In this document: positions 35,320 through 45,998 of the stretch, piece after piece
Layout of the letters: each line of letters starts with the position of its first letter
Position numbering within the stretch: the first letter of the stretch is position 1
Assembly (NCBI GenBank): GCA_047967505.1
Contig: CM106539.1
Reading direction: 5' to 3' (one strand)
Source of the DNA: Dipteris shenzhenensis
Taxonomy: Eukaryota; Polypodiophyta; Polypodiopsida; Gleicheniales
Length of the DNA: 64,000 bases
The notes under the pieces: generated by a model
The model's input: the letters and a program-made list of their open reading frames with translations, nothing else
Database searches by the model: none
Told to the model about the DNA's origin: nothing
Made by a program: the position numbers and the translations under genes

Positions 35320-35595
35320 TATATGCCAATGGAACAACGATGGACTTGGGCCGAATTCAGAGAACTCCAAAAGAAGGACCCCAATATGTTGTACAACTTT
35401 CCAAAGTACAACTTCCCCAAAGAGATGACTCAAGAGAGATTTTTCTTCTGCCTCAAGTCATTCAATAACACGTATGGCTCAATTCCAGATCCCACTATTG
35501 TAGCGGCGGTGCACTTCAACCACGTCCTCCCCTTACTCCTCCATGATCTCCCTGCCCATAGTCGCCCCATCAATTTTGCAAATTTGCCGTTGTGA
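35320..35595 (+). CDS. unknown ORF between inverted LTR and gag
   Basis: An open frame enters from the LTR end and continues through 35320-35595. It reads RWTWAEFRELQKKDPNMLYN and then FPKYNFPKEMTQERFFFC, a Trp/Phe/Pro-rich composition unlike chance frames here. It ends within the gag leader. I recognise no family. If the LTR block was inverted (see findings), this DNA was once the flank upstream of the copia B insertion and in the other orientation, so it may be a fragment of the sequence the element inserted into. Confidence 0.3.
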   Translation, partial: YMPMEQRWTWAEFRELQKKDPNMLYNFPKYNFPKEMTQERFFFCLKSFNNTYGSIPDPTIVAAVHFNHVLPLLLHDLPAHSRPINFANLPL

Positions 35596-36035
35596 AGCAG
35601 AAGTTTTAGATTTTGAAGTGATAGAGTATTTTTGCAGTGTTTTGTAATGGCATCTGATGCTCTTTCTGTCACTGAAAAGCTTGACAAGAACAACTTCCAA
35701 GCATGGAAGTTTAGAATGATGAATTTCCTTAAGGGAAAAGGCTATTGGGAGTTCATTACTGGAGCTAAACAAGAACCAGTTATTCCTAATGTTCCCAATC
35801 AACAGGAGTTGTAGGCATTTAAACGATGGCATGAGAGAGCCAGAAAAGTTATGTACTGGTAGTCTATCAGTATTTCAGATTCTATGATTGTGCATATTCA
35901 AGATGCAAGCACGCCAAAGGAGGCATGGAATACATTGACAAAAATGTATAGCACAAATACGCAAGCCAGGAAAATGCAGCTCAAGCAGGAGTTGCATAAT
36001 GTGTAGAAAGAAAATATGAGCACTGAATACAAAAG
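35571..36035 (+). mobile_element. copia family B leader end and gag N-terminal fragment
   Basis: From 'ttttgcaaatttgccg' the sequence matches the complement of 53780 downward. The gag ATG is at 35647, and the protein reads KLDKNNFQAWKFRMMNFLKG then KGYWEFITG, typical of plant copia Gag. Stops occur at Gln positions (for example TAG at about 35812, where the sister copy has CAG). Homology with the minus-strand copy ends at about 36033 in 'aatatgagca'. The rest of the element is missing here. Confidence 0.85.
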
Positions 36036-37300
36036 GTACGCCCTAGTCACATGATTTTAGATTCATGCTTCTAGGGCCTTTTTTGGGCTGAAAAAACACA
36101 CATGGTGTCGATTTGTTGTAGGAGCATCTGGGTTCAAGGAAATTAAAAAAAAAGTCTTCCCTTGGTTAAACATCCAAGCCTAATTAATCAAACTAGGGAT
36201 TAGGGCTTAGCATCAAAAAGTCAATAAATCCACAAAAAAAATCCACATGTGATAACTCAGCCCATCTAAAGCATGGGGTCATGCTTCCAGGGCCTTTTTG
36301 GGTCTAAAAGCTCACCCCACGCTTTCAATTTGATGAATAACGTTGAATGATCATGTTAAAGGTAGATTTTCTAGAATTTTTTTCATAAATCAGGATTTAG
36401 GGTTGATTCTTTGATGTGTTATGATTGGATGAATATGCTATCTAGGAGGGATGGCCTCAATCACTCACTACATCGACAAAGTGTCTTAGCACATATTGTC
36501 CTTCCATCATCAATTATCGCCATATGGGAAGTTGAATATTATAAAGTTCAGGGTCCTTAGTCAGATGGTGAAGATGAAGGCCCTCCGTCACATTGCAGAT
36601 CACGTTGTTTTGACTAAACATTGTAGGGATAGCTTGTGTCACTGATCTCCATGAAATTGAGGATGAAATTGTTCAACCGTGTCTTCTCAAACAAGCTATA
36701 GAGGGTGTAGAGCCTAGCAAAAAGAAGCATAGGCTAGACTAAAATGTGCCCAAAAGGGTTGATCCATGTAATCTCACTCCAAATCAATAAAGATTACAAT
36801 TTTCAATTGATTTCTTTCTTTGTTACTGTATTCTTTCCTTTCTCTAAATTGTAATTCTTTCCTTTCTTTAAATTGCATGTAAGTTAATTTGAGGTTATAA
36901 ATTGAATATTATTATTTTATTTCAAATTGCATGCAAGATAACTAGAGATTGCCAACACAAAGACATAGAGTACAAGTGATGTAAAAATATATATGAACAA
37001 ACTACAAGATTAAGGAGCACCCAAGGCATAGTACACACACCATCCCTAACAATTGCCCAAGGTGTAGTACATAAAACAAACCTAATCTTAACAACCATTG
37101 AACAAGTTAATGGATCTGGCCTATCCAAACCCTATGGGTCTTGATCCACAAATGGCTCCATTTTGAAGTAGTCATCGGGATCACCCAAATTAGTCAGGAT
37201 AATACAAGAGCCATTTGGATCCCATGTATGGATAGCACAAGAACCATTTTGAGATAAAGGAGTGTTTTGAGCCACAAATGGCTCTGTTTCAAAGTGGTTC

Positions 37301-37302
<2 letters not shown>
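36036..37302. other. spacer with one internal near-duplication
   Basis: 'tcatgcttctagggcctttttt' near 36064 recurs as 'tcatgcttccagggccttttt' near 36278, in similar surroundings, so about 220 bases may be duplicated. No gene was seen. Variants of 'cacaaatggctc.attttgaa' occur around 37148 and 37273. Confidence 0.45.
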
Positions 37303-37558
<256 letters not shown>

Positions 37559-38613
37559 TAGAGTGGTGGTACATGGAATAGGGTTGGCCGTCACTTCAAA
37601 ATGTCACCTATATAAAAGGCCAAATGTTTGACTTTGTCTTCATTGTGTACTTTCAAGGAATGGAATAGAAGCTCTTCTTTCTCTCATTCTCTTGCATTGA
37701 TTTCCTTGCTCTTCCTTGTGAGTTGTCTTGTGATTGCCACGTCCCCTTACTCCCATCTCCCTCCTTCATGCTCTCTTCTCCCGTCTCTTCCCCTCTCCCC
37801 TTTTTCTCATGGAATCACTTGCACAAGATTTGATAGATGCTTGGGTGACACAAGTGGGTCATTTGTGCTTATGGATCTCCCACAAGGAGTTTTTCAAGAG
37901 TAGAGGCCTTGACGGAATTCCTCAAGATCCCACAACACATGAGTCACCGTCGGAGACTACACATTTTTGGCACCATTGCTGAGGAGTTCAGGGTATGCTT
38001 TTGTAATGCACAAGCTTTCTATCCATATCTACCCATTGCAAATTGCTTCTAGCTTATCTAGAGGTGTTTTTAGTGGAGTATAGGCTAGTTTGGATGGATA
38101 TAAGTGTGGTTTTGGTGTAGGAATAGTAGAAACTACCATTTCCATCCTTAAAGTGTTTTTTGCTCATTTGAGCTTGTATTTTGTTGTTTTTTGTTGCCAC
38201 ATTGTAGGAGTAGCTAGTAGGGATGATTGCTAAGGTTCATTCCAGTGTATCAAACAGCTCCTCCAATGTAGCAAGCCAAGGACATGAATGCCATGAATCA
38301 TAGACCATCCATCTAGTATTATACTTGCCAAGGCCCTGACCATGCTAGTGAGTGTCCCTACAAAACCTATGAGAAGGGCTCCTAGGCCAGCGGATCCTGA
38401 TCCAAAAGCTAGTATTAACTTACTAAGTATCAAAAGGGGTCAAGTATCCTCACTCATTGAATGTGATTATGAGGGCGCAGGCCAAAGCCATGAGTAAGGA
38501 TCTCCTTAATAAGGTCAATAGGGAAAGGATGGCCATCGTAGCCTATAGCCTAAAAGCAAGGGTTGAGGATGTATCCTTGACATAGCCTGAGGCATTCCCT
38601 TGAGGGGGGGTTT
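37559..38613. repeat. dispersed repeat (37730-37985) and spacer before the LTR-like repeat
   Basis: 37730-37985 is the plus-strand partner of 33090-33345. From about 38450 to 38605 a frame reads MRAQAKAMSKDLLNKVNRER, then a stretch with YSLKARVEDV. It is charged and could be the C-terminal end of a polyprotein belonging to the LTR that follows, but I cannot name it. Bases 38601-38613 are G- and T-rich (tgaggggggg), like a polypurine tract before an LTR. Confidence 0.4.
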
Positions 38614-39098
38614 TGTTGGGATATCTCAAGGTGAATGCCTCAGGCACACCTTGGTTTCTATGTGTGAGTGCTAGAGGCACAGTTAGGTGCCCACAAGCAC
38701 AGTTAGGTGGTGGAGAGCCACATAGGATGATTGAGAGAATCTAGGAGGAGATTGAGGAGATGATTGTGGAGCTCTGAAGTCATCAGTGATGTTAGTGAGC
38801 ATGTATGAGGTGCCTACTTAAGGACCTCACTCTTCTTCATTCCATAATGCAAGTATTCTGAGTTTGTGTCCACTCTTTCCTTTCCTTCCACAAGCACAGT
38901 TAGGTGGTGGAGAGCCACATAGGATGATTGAGAGAATCTAGGAGCAGATTGAGGAGATGATTGTGGAGCTCTGAAGTCATCAGTGATGTCAGTGAGCATG
39001 TATGAGGTGCCTACTTATGGACCTCACTCTTCTTCATTCCATAATGCAAGTATTCTGAGTTTGTGTCCACTCTTTCCTTTCCTTTCAGCTTACCAACA
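38614..39098 (+). mobile_element. LTR-like repeat with an internal 197-base tandem duplication
   Basis: It starts TGTTGGGATATC at 38614, just after a polypurine-like run, and ends TTACCAACA at 39098, so the ends form the inverted pair TGTTGG/CCAACA usual for LTRs. Inside, 38691-38887 is repeated at 38888-39084 with only a few differences. A related sequence without the duplication lies at 14045-14312. I take it as a solo or 3' LTR of an unidentified element; the duplication arose within the LTR. Confidence 0.65.
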
Positions 39099-39601
39099 CA
39101 CAATAGAGCAGAATAAAAATTTTGTAACAGATACAATTGATGGTGATCTCCACCCGTGCGCTCTCTAGTAGAGCTTCGATGGCGATCTAGATAGACTCTA
39201 GATGGATAAGGACTTGAGGTAGGGGTATTGGCATTCGATATTCACGCTTGAGAAGTGGCCTCCTTATATAGCCCTTCGTAGTAGACAAATTCCACCACAC
39301 TAGTGGGTTGGCAGTGGCACATGCATATTGCCTTAGCACATTGTGGGACTAAGTGTGAGGACGGTGGCACATGTTTGCTTAAATTTTGCCACCAGCCAAA
39401 GACCATTTACCACCAACCATCAACCACACACGCATAAGAAAATTCACATGTGAATTTTTTTCGCTTGGGGCGTTGCCCTCACACCCCCATCAGGGGCACT
39501 GCCCGCGAACCCCCGAGGAGTACATTATTTCTTCTACCATCTCCTAACCATCAAACTATCACCATGAGACCTCATCTAGTGTCAAAGCCACGACCCTACC
39601 A
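39099..39601. other. spacer between LTR-like repeat and gypsy pol; possible minus-strand TATA
   Basis: 'ccttatatagcccttcg' at about 39262-39278 reads as a good TATA box on the minus strand (ggctatataagg). The surrounding DNA could be a second, oppositely oriented LTR or promoter, but no ends were confirmed. GC-rich 'gcgttgccctcacaccccc' lies at 39470-39510. Confidence 0.3.
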
Positions 39602-40720
39602 ATGTCCAATGCTCACACCATGGATTCTCCTCATAATGGGGGCCTTACAAAAGGGCACTATGGAACATTGGTGGTTACATATGAGAGGTGGGCATTGCAC
39701 ATATACCAACACAATTGCCTAATCATTGGGGGTAGTAAGGGATATAAAGATAAAAACATTTGGTCTCACCTACTGAGTTTGGTTTGTGGTCATGGATTTC
39801 CATGGCAACCGAATGGTTATAATGTTATCCTAGGCAGACCCTTCATGCGCGACATAGGCCTAGTACATGACTCGGCCTCCAATCATATTTATCTGCAAGG
39901 TCAACCTTTAGACTTGGAAGGCACACCCTATGACCGGCAATTTGTTTGCGCTGAGTTAGATACGACTCAAAGAATCACCCTTGTGAATGTGTTCCAAGCC
40001 TACAATGAAGAAGATAAAGGTGGGGACCAGGATGAGCATTAGAATGCTCCCTGCTAGAGCCTGAGTTCTCCCGAAATTGGATGCATGTCTTGGCAACTAT
40101 AGACGCGATCGAGAAGATAGGAAGCAAGATGGTGGCTCTCGATCCTAAGGGGCTAGGCATGGTGGTACCCCTTAATATGATAATGTCTTAAGAGCCCCCA
40201 TAGAAGACCAGGGGGTGAGGAAAGTCAAAACGGACCTTCATTGGCTGAGATATGTGGGTGCCGTTACAGCACATCATAAATTCTCATCAAACAAGGGAGC
40301 CCGACTCAATAGGATAAAGACCACCCTAGGTTCCCTTAAAGTGGATGAGGTCCCCCCTACACAAATGCCCTCTACAAAGAATAAACCAACCCACAAAATC
40401 AAGGCCTCAAGCCCTAAGACATCTTGCAAGGGGAAGCAAATTGTCTCAAAAACTAGAGAGGAGGATGAGGATGAGGAAGATACTGACCTGCATCTAGTTC
40501 CCAAACACTTTAAGGCCTACATGGCACAAGACCGCAGAATATTGTTGGAATAGGCTAAGAGGTATGCCAAGCCCAAAGACCAAAATGGGCATGACGGTCT
40601 CGCAAAGGTTAAGGAAGTAAACTTGGCTAGTCCAAGAGAGGACCTTAAGCCGGTTTACATAGCTGACGACCTAACTTCCAAGCAAGAACATGCCTTGCTC
40701 TCCTTATTGCATGAATTCCA
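39602..40720 (+). pseudogene. Ty3/gypsy protease end and pol linker
   Basis: 39602-40042 ends a retropepsin-like domain: NVILGRPFMRDIGLVHD is the conserved C-terminal 'ILGR' block of gypsy proteases, followed by DRQFVCAELDTTQRI. The catalytic Asp-Ser-Gly side is not seen, so the start is lost. The open frame at 40215-40550 is a basic, Lys/Pro/Thr-rich linker with an acidic TREEDEDEEDTDLH run. It continues past a stop at 40551 into LTSKQEHALLSLLHEFQDFF, the usual run-up to gypsy RT. It lies directly upstream of, and in the same sense as, the RT. Confidence 0.75.
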
Positions 40721-41470
40721 AGATTTTTTTCTAGGAAGTACACAAACATGAAGGTCATGTCACCGGAAGTAGTGCAACATACCATCCCTATGATGGACAA
40801 CATTAGACTAGTACATCAACAACCCTACCCCATGAACCCAAAATATGTGATGATCTTTTGAGAGGAAATACAAAAGTTAATCAACGTTGGGTTCATATAT
40901 GAGATCGAGCATACAGATTGGGTTTCTCCCATTGTTATAGTGCTAAAGAAGAATGGCAAAGTTAGAATATGCATTGATCTCAAGAAGATAAATGTCACGA
41001 CCCATAAGTATCATTACCCACTGCCTTTCGCAAAGCACATCCTATAAAGGGTCATAGGCAAAGAAGCTTATACCTTTTGGATGGGTTCTCGGGGTATAAC
41101 CAGGTGTCCATAGCACAACAATATCAGCATATAATGGCCTTCGCCATGGAATGGGGGGTCTATGCTTCAAAGGTGATGATCTTTGGACTCACTAATGTGC
41201 CCGCAACATTCCAACGGCTAATGATCACTGCATTCAAGGAATACTTGAGGGAACTTTTTAGAAGTTTTCTTGGATGATCTGTGTGTTCACTCTAATTGGG
41301 ATGATCATCTTAAGTATTTGAGATTGGTGTTTGAAAGATGCCATCTCTATAGAATCTCCCTTAATCCCCTAAAGTGCCAATTTAGGGTGGAACATGGGGT
41401 AATACTTGGACACATAGTGTCCAAGAATGGGATCTCCCCATTGATTATAACAAAATCAAACTAATTCTAG
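40721..41470 (+). pseudogene. Ty3/gypsy reverse transcriptase remnant
   Basis: In order: SPEVVQHTIPM, then EEIQKLINVGFIYEIEHTDW with VSPIVIV and CIDLKKIN (the RT entry blocks), a frame break near 41070, LDGFSGYNQVSIA, VMIFGLTNVPATFQRLM, a second frame break at about 41265, then VFLDDLCVHS, the catalytic Y/F-x-D-D block with both Asp kept. ISLNPLKCQFRVEHGVILGH follows. Stops at about 40858 and 41045 and two or more frameshifts inactivate it. The pol order PR-RT-RH fits a plant gypsy element. Confidence 0.85.
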
Positions 41471-42020
41471 AATTAACTCCACCCACAAATGCAAAGTGCA
41501 TACAGTGGCTCACCGAGTATACAAGCTACTACCACAGATTTATTTATAATTATGTAGAGATTTCTTGCCCTCTATACAAATTGTTGATTATATTCCATTA
41601 GACAAAAGAATATCAATTGTCTTATGAGATCCTAAAGTTGTTCTTGGCATCAACCCCTATTTTGCAAGCACCTAATTGAGACTTAGAGCTTCATGTTCAC
41701 ATTAATCCTCAAAATTTGCGATCGGGTGCATACTGGCATAGTCGAGTGAGTTTAATCTAGATTATCCCATATATTTAACTAGTCACCTGTTGAACAATGA
41801 TGAAATGAATTACACCACCACTGAAAATGAAGGCCTGGTCATGGTATATGTAGTTAAAAAGTTTAGGGATTACTTTTTGTTAGCAAACAAGTTTGTCTTA
41901 TTTGTTGACCACCAGGCCCTACTCTACTTAGTTAATAAACTTGTTAGATATGCTCAATGCCCCACCCTCTTGGTAAGCAGTAGTGGTCCAAGGTGCTCAA
42001 GTTGTAAGGCCCCCATATGA
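41471..42020 (+). pseudogene. gypsy RNase H remnant
   Basis: Several shifts separate it from RT. 41790-41960 reads NYTTTENEGLVMVYVVKKFR, then VLFVDHQALLYLVNK, the standard gypsy RNase H blocks (TTxEKEALA and DHxAL). The earlier HVHI part is damaged. No integrase follows; the element is cut off before the copia A LTR near 42122. Confidence 0.8.
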
Positions 42021-42121
42021 GGAGAAGCCATGTGTGAGCCCGAGACACTTGGATGGTGGATCCTGACTTGCATATCAGATGAGGTCTATCAATGAGACTA
42101 TTGATGGTAGAAAGGTGATTG

Positions 42122-42585
42122 TGTGGGAGCCCCTTATTCTTGTTGGGGCCTGGGGGGTCCCAGGGGAGCCAGCGGCCCCCCTGGTGGGGGTTCGGGGGTG
42201 GGAGCCCCCGAGGCGATGGTATAGGGAATATTCCTTGAATATTCCATGAATGACTGCTGGTTCCACCGACTAGGTTGACTAGTCGGCTCCACCGACTAGG
42301 TTGATTGGTCAGTTCCATCGACTACGTTGATCCGACTACTACCCTCATAGCTATAAAGAGGCAACCTCCCCAGTCCATTGTTTCAGATCAGATCTTCTAG
42401 CTAGTAGCTCTTCACTTAGTATCTGTCTAGATCACCATCTAAGCTCCATTGTGGGAGCACACGGGTCGATGGAGCCATCATCTATACTACATTAGTATTG
42501 AAGGAAAATTTTGTTCCTCTCCAGTTTGTTGTGTACTCTCTATTCTTTGTTTAGTTTCTGTTCTGCTGTGCCGTGTAATTTAACA
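42122..42585 (+). mobile_element. 5' LTR of copia element A (start uncertain)
   Basis: The right end is firm, as it ends TTTAACA directly before the primer-binding site at 42586. The left end is inferred from the TG at 42122 (tgtgggagcccc) and could be tens of bases off, because no 3' LTR of this element remains for comparison. A TATA box, CTATAAAGAG, lies at 42351-42360. Three tandem 26-base repeats precede it (separate entry). Confidence 0.6.
42261..42338 (+). promoter_or_regulatory. three 26-base tandem repeats upstream of the LTR TATA box
   Basis: Units 42261-42286, 42287-42312 and 42313-42338 share 'tccaccgactaggttga' with a few changes in the last. They sit 13 bases upstream of the TATA box in what should be U3. 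Repeated U3 units often act as enhancers in plant copia elements; that role is inferred. Confidence 0.7.
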
Positions 42586-42597
42586 TGGTATCAGAGC
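42586..42597 (+). other. primer-binding site, TGGTATCAGAGC
   Basis: Exact plant Ty1/copia primer-binding site complementary to the 3' end of initiator tRNA-Met, placed directly after the LTR's terminal CA. It fixes the 5' LTR boundary and the element's plus orientation. Confidence 0.95.
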
Positions 42598-42659
42598 CCA
42601 GGCGGCTCTAAGGATCGAAGAATAGAAGAGAGGCGAGGGCTTCAACAGCATACCGAGTG

Positions 42660-43606
42660 ATGGCAACAGGAAGCGGCTCGAGTTCAACAGCTGCTGGCTA
42701 CGCCAACAATCTAGGCTTTAAGGATTTGCCCACCAGCCTTCACTGAAGGCAAGCTAGATGGTATGAACTACAGTCTATGGAAGTTTAAAATTACTGCTAT
42801 TCTGGATTCGTATGAGCTTTTGGAGATAGTGCAGGGGATTGACCCAAAACCACAAGGAACCCCCAACCCAGCAAATCTGGGGAGTATGATACCTCCTAAT
42901 GCCGACCTTCTACAAGTTTGGAAACGCAGATGCTCTGTGTGCCCTGGTTACAAGTACTACTGATAGTGTTTTGACCTTAATTTAGCATACATCTAAGGCA
43001 ACTGTGGCCTGAAACATATTGAAGAGTTAGTATGAGACGCAGAATTAGACAAGGATCCAGAACCTGGAGAATCAGCTTGCAGCTGAGAAGTTTAATGATG
43101 GAGAGATAGCGGAGGCATTCATAACCCGAATCAAAAATCTACATGACCAGATGGTTGGTGCTGGGATATAAAAGACTAGCGAAGGGCTAGCTCGGCGGTG
43201 TCTCCGGTTATGTCCACCAAGGCTTGATGGACTGGTAACAGCCCTTAACAATCAGGTGAGACCCCAACCATTGTCATTTGAGGAGTTCTATGCTTTACTT
43301 ATGGAGGAGGAATTGAGACTTAAAGCTCGAGATGGAGGCAGCAATGAGGATGCTACATTCTCTGCCACTGCAAAAGGCAAAGGTGGTTCCTCCACCAAAG
43401 GTGAGTCCTTTACTAGTGGTGACAAAAAGAAGAAGGGCAGCAAGAAGAAGTTTCAGAGAGAATGCTTCTACTGCAAGAAGAAGGGCCATGTGATTGTAGA
43501 TTGTCGGGTCAAGAAAGCAAATGAAAAGAATGGTACCCTGAAGAAGACAGATAAGGGGAAAGAGATAGCTAACACAACAGAATCAGAGTTGTGGATCTAT
43601 TTCTAG
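42660..43606 (+). pseudogene. copia A gag with CCHC knuckle
   Basis: The ATG at 42660 begins an Ala/Ser-rich N-terminus like other copia Gags. A frame break near 42740 leads to KLDGMNYSLWKFKITAILDS, the conserved Gag entry (Trp-x-x-x-Met/Ile). The middle has stops. 43256-43606 is open and holds ECFYCKKKGHVIVDC, a full C-x2-C-x4-H-x4-C zinc knuckle, inside a Lys/Gly-rich region. Gag packages element RNA. Broken by at least one frameshift and several stops. Confidence 0.85.
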
Positions 43607-44815
43607 CAATTGAGGAAGAGTGTTCCTTAGTTCAAGAAGCGTCAATCACTAATGCATGGGTGTTGGATAGTGGTGCCTCCCGTCACATGACGTGCAAGAA
43701 GGGTCTATATTGTTCCATGTAGCCTCTACAGGAACCCATCAGCATGATGGTTGGAAATAATGCAAAATGCCCTGTTGAGGGTACAAGTACAGTTTCATTT
43801 GTTTCTGTAAATGGAGATGTTAAGAAACTATCTAATGTGTTGTATGTTCCACAAATCAAGAGAAATTTGCTATCAGTTGCTTCCATAACTGACCTTGACC
43901 AATGAGGTGAGGTTCAACAAGACAGGAGCAAAAATTCTGGATAGTGTTGGCAATCTTGTTGGCATAGGAGTAAGGAGGAACAACCTGTATGAGCTAAGTG
44001 CTCTTATAGCCATGGCTGGAGTGGGCACAAGCAGACTGTGGCACGAAAGATTTGGGCACATCGGATTTGCAATGCTGAAGGAGATGCAGAAGCAAGGTAC
44101 GGTTGCTCACTTACCTGTAGTAGCAGAAATCAAAGAACCGTGTGAAGCTTGCATGATGGGCAAGCAACAGAGAAAGTCATTCCCACAAGAAAGCAAGAAT
44201 AGAGCAAACGCTGCTCTAGAGTTGGTGCATGTTGACTTGTGCGGTAAGATGCCTACATAGGCCTTGGGGGGATCTTCCTATTTTTTATTGATTGTTGACG
44301 ACTATAGTAGGAAGATGTGGGTGTATTTTCTTCGCAAAAAGGCTCAAGCTTTGGTAAATTGAAAGAACGGCCACAGCTTGTTGAAAATGAAATAATGAGA
44401 AAAGTGAAGAAAATCAGATCGGATGGTGGTGGTGAGTTTGTTTCTACAGAGTCTGGAGATTTTTGCAAGAGCAAAGGGATCAAGCGACAAACGATGACAC
44501 CACATATGCCTCAACAAAATTCGGCTATTGAACGCCGAATGCAGACCATCGTGGAGATTGGGAGGTGTATGTTGAAAGGCGCTGGACTACCAAAGCACTT
44601 TTGGGCTGAGGCTATCAATACTGCAGTTTACATCCTTAATCGCAGAGCTATACAAAGGCACTCAAAGGTAAAACACCACATGAGGCTTACAGCAGTAAGA
44701 AGACATATGTCTCTCACTTCAAAACGTTTGGGTGTGAATGCTATGCGCATGTACCCGACAAAGAGAGAAACAAGCTACAACCAAAAAGCACCAAATGTAT
44801 CTTCTTAGGCTATTG
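43607..44815 (+). pseudogene. copia A protease and integrase (5' part)
   Basis: Protease: WVLDSGASRHMT at about 43657-43692 with intact Asp-Ser-Gly, then LSNVLYVPQIKRNLLS. The integrase zinc region follows with LWHERFGHIGF and CEACMMGKQ (H-H-C-C complete), then SYFLLIVDDYSRKMWVYFLR, SDGGGEFVS and TPHMPQQNSAIERR, which keep the catalytic Asp, Asp and Glu. A frame break lies near 43900, with a stop at about 44257 and a further break near 44335. The element stops at about 44815 (LGYCDE) where it joins copia B sequence. Its RT and RNase H are missing. Confidence 0.85.
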
Positions 44816-44822
44816 TGATGAA

Positions 44823-45998
44823 TTGAGTGCAGCCATGTTTGCACATGGGACTGGTGTAGTTGCAGATATTGATATCTGGCATAAACGCATTGGTCATGTT
44901 AATGTACAGCGACTTAAATAAATGCAAGCCCAAAATATTGTTGCAGGATTGCCTAGGTTCAAGGTTGCAGAAATGCATAAGGTATGTGAAGCCTGTCAAT
45001 TTGGAAAACAGGTAAGGAAACCATTTCCTAGACATGTTCAAAAGAGTAAGAGGCCATTGGAACTAATCCACTCTGATGTGTGGACTACTAAAGCTACATC
45101 TATTGGAGGGTATCATTATTTTGTCACTTTTATTGATGACTACAACAGAAAAGTTTGGGTGTATTTTATGAAAAAGAAAAGTGAAATGTTTGGGCATTTC
45201 AAAGCTTTTAAAGCTATGTTTGAAAAAGAAACAAGCCTGTAAATAAAATGCCTAAGGTCAGATGGAGGGGGAGAGTACCTCTCAAATGAGTTTGCAAGGT
45301 TCTTGCAGGAGCATGGAATAAAGCAACAATATTCATGCAGTCATACCCCATAGCAAAATGGACTTGCAGAAAGGAAAAACAGGCATATTGGAGAGGTATC
45401 TCGTGCCATGCTCAACAAAAAAGACCTACCAGATTATTATTGGGCTGAAGCAGTTGCTATTTTAGTCTACATAATGAATAGGACTCCCACTATAGCAATA
45501 CATGGCATGACGCCAGAGGAGAGGTATACTGGTAGGAAACTAGATATTTCTCATTTGAAAGTTTTTGGTTGCATTGCCTATGTTCATGTGCCAGATGAGT
45601 TGAGATCCAAGTTAGATCCAAAAGCTAAGAAGTGCATCTTTATTGGTTATTCTCTACAGCAGAAAGGGTATAGATGCTATAACCCTTCTACTTGTAAGTT
45701 TACAGTGAGCAAAGATGTTTTTTATGAGATGAGCAGCTGGTATAAACCAGTAAATGTGATTGACAATGTAGATGCACAAAATGGTAATGCTGCACAGAAT
45801 TCACAGCAGCAATCACAAAATATTAGTGGACCTATAGTGTCCTCTAGTAGTGGTTCACATAGTTTGTGATGGACAGGCAGATTGAGATCAGGAGAATCTC
45901 CTCAAAGCAATGTAGATAGTGGTATGCAAGTATCACAAAAAGGAAAAGAAAAAGTAGATCAGCCCATGGTTGATGTGAATGCAGGTCACTTCTATGTG
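44823..45998 (+). pseudogene. copia B1 integrase and spacer
   Basis: Starts abruptly within the pre-integrase region at AMFAHGTGVVADIDIWHKRI, then KVCEACQFGKQ, HYFVTFIDDYNRKVWVYFMK, CLRSDGGGEYLS, HTP*QNGLAERKN (Asp, Asp and Glu present) and KVFGCIAYVHVPDELRSKLD. It stays in one frame; the interruptions are stops such as 44919, 45240 and 45351, the last at a Gln codon position. The sequence is nearly the same as the complement of 51147-52329, so the two form inverted arms. It lacks gag and protease. Confidence 0.9.
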
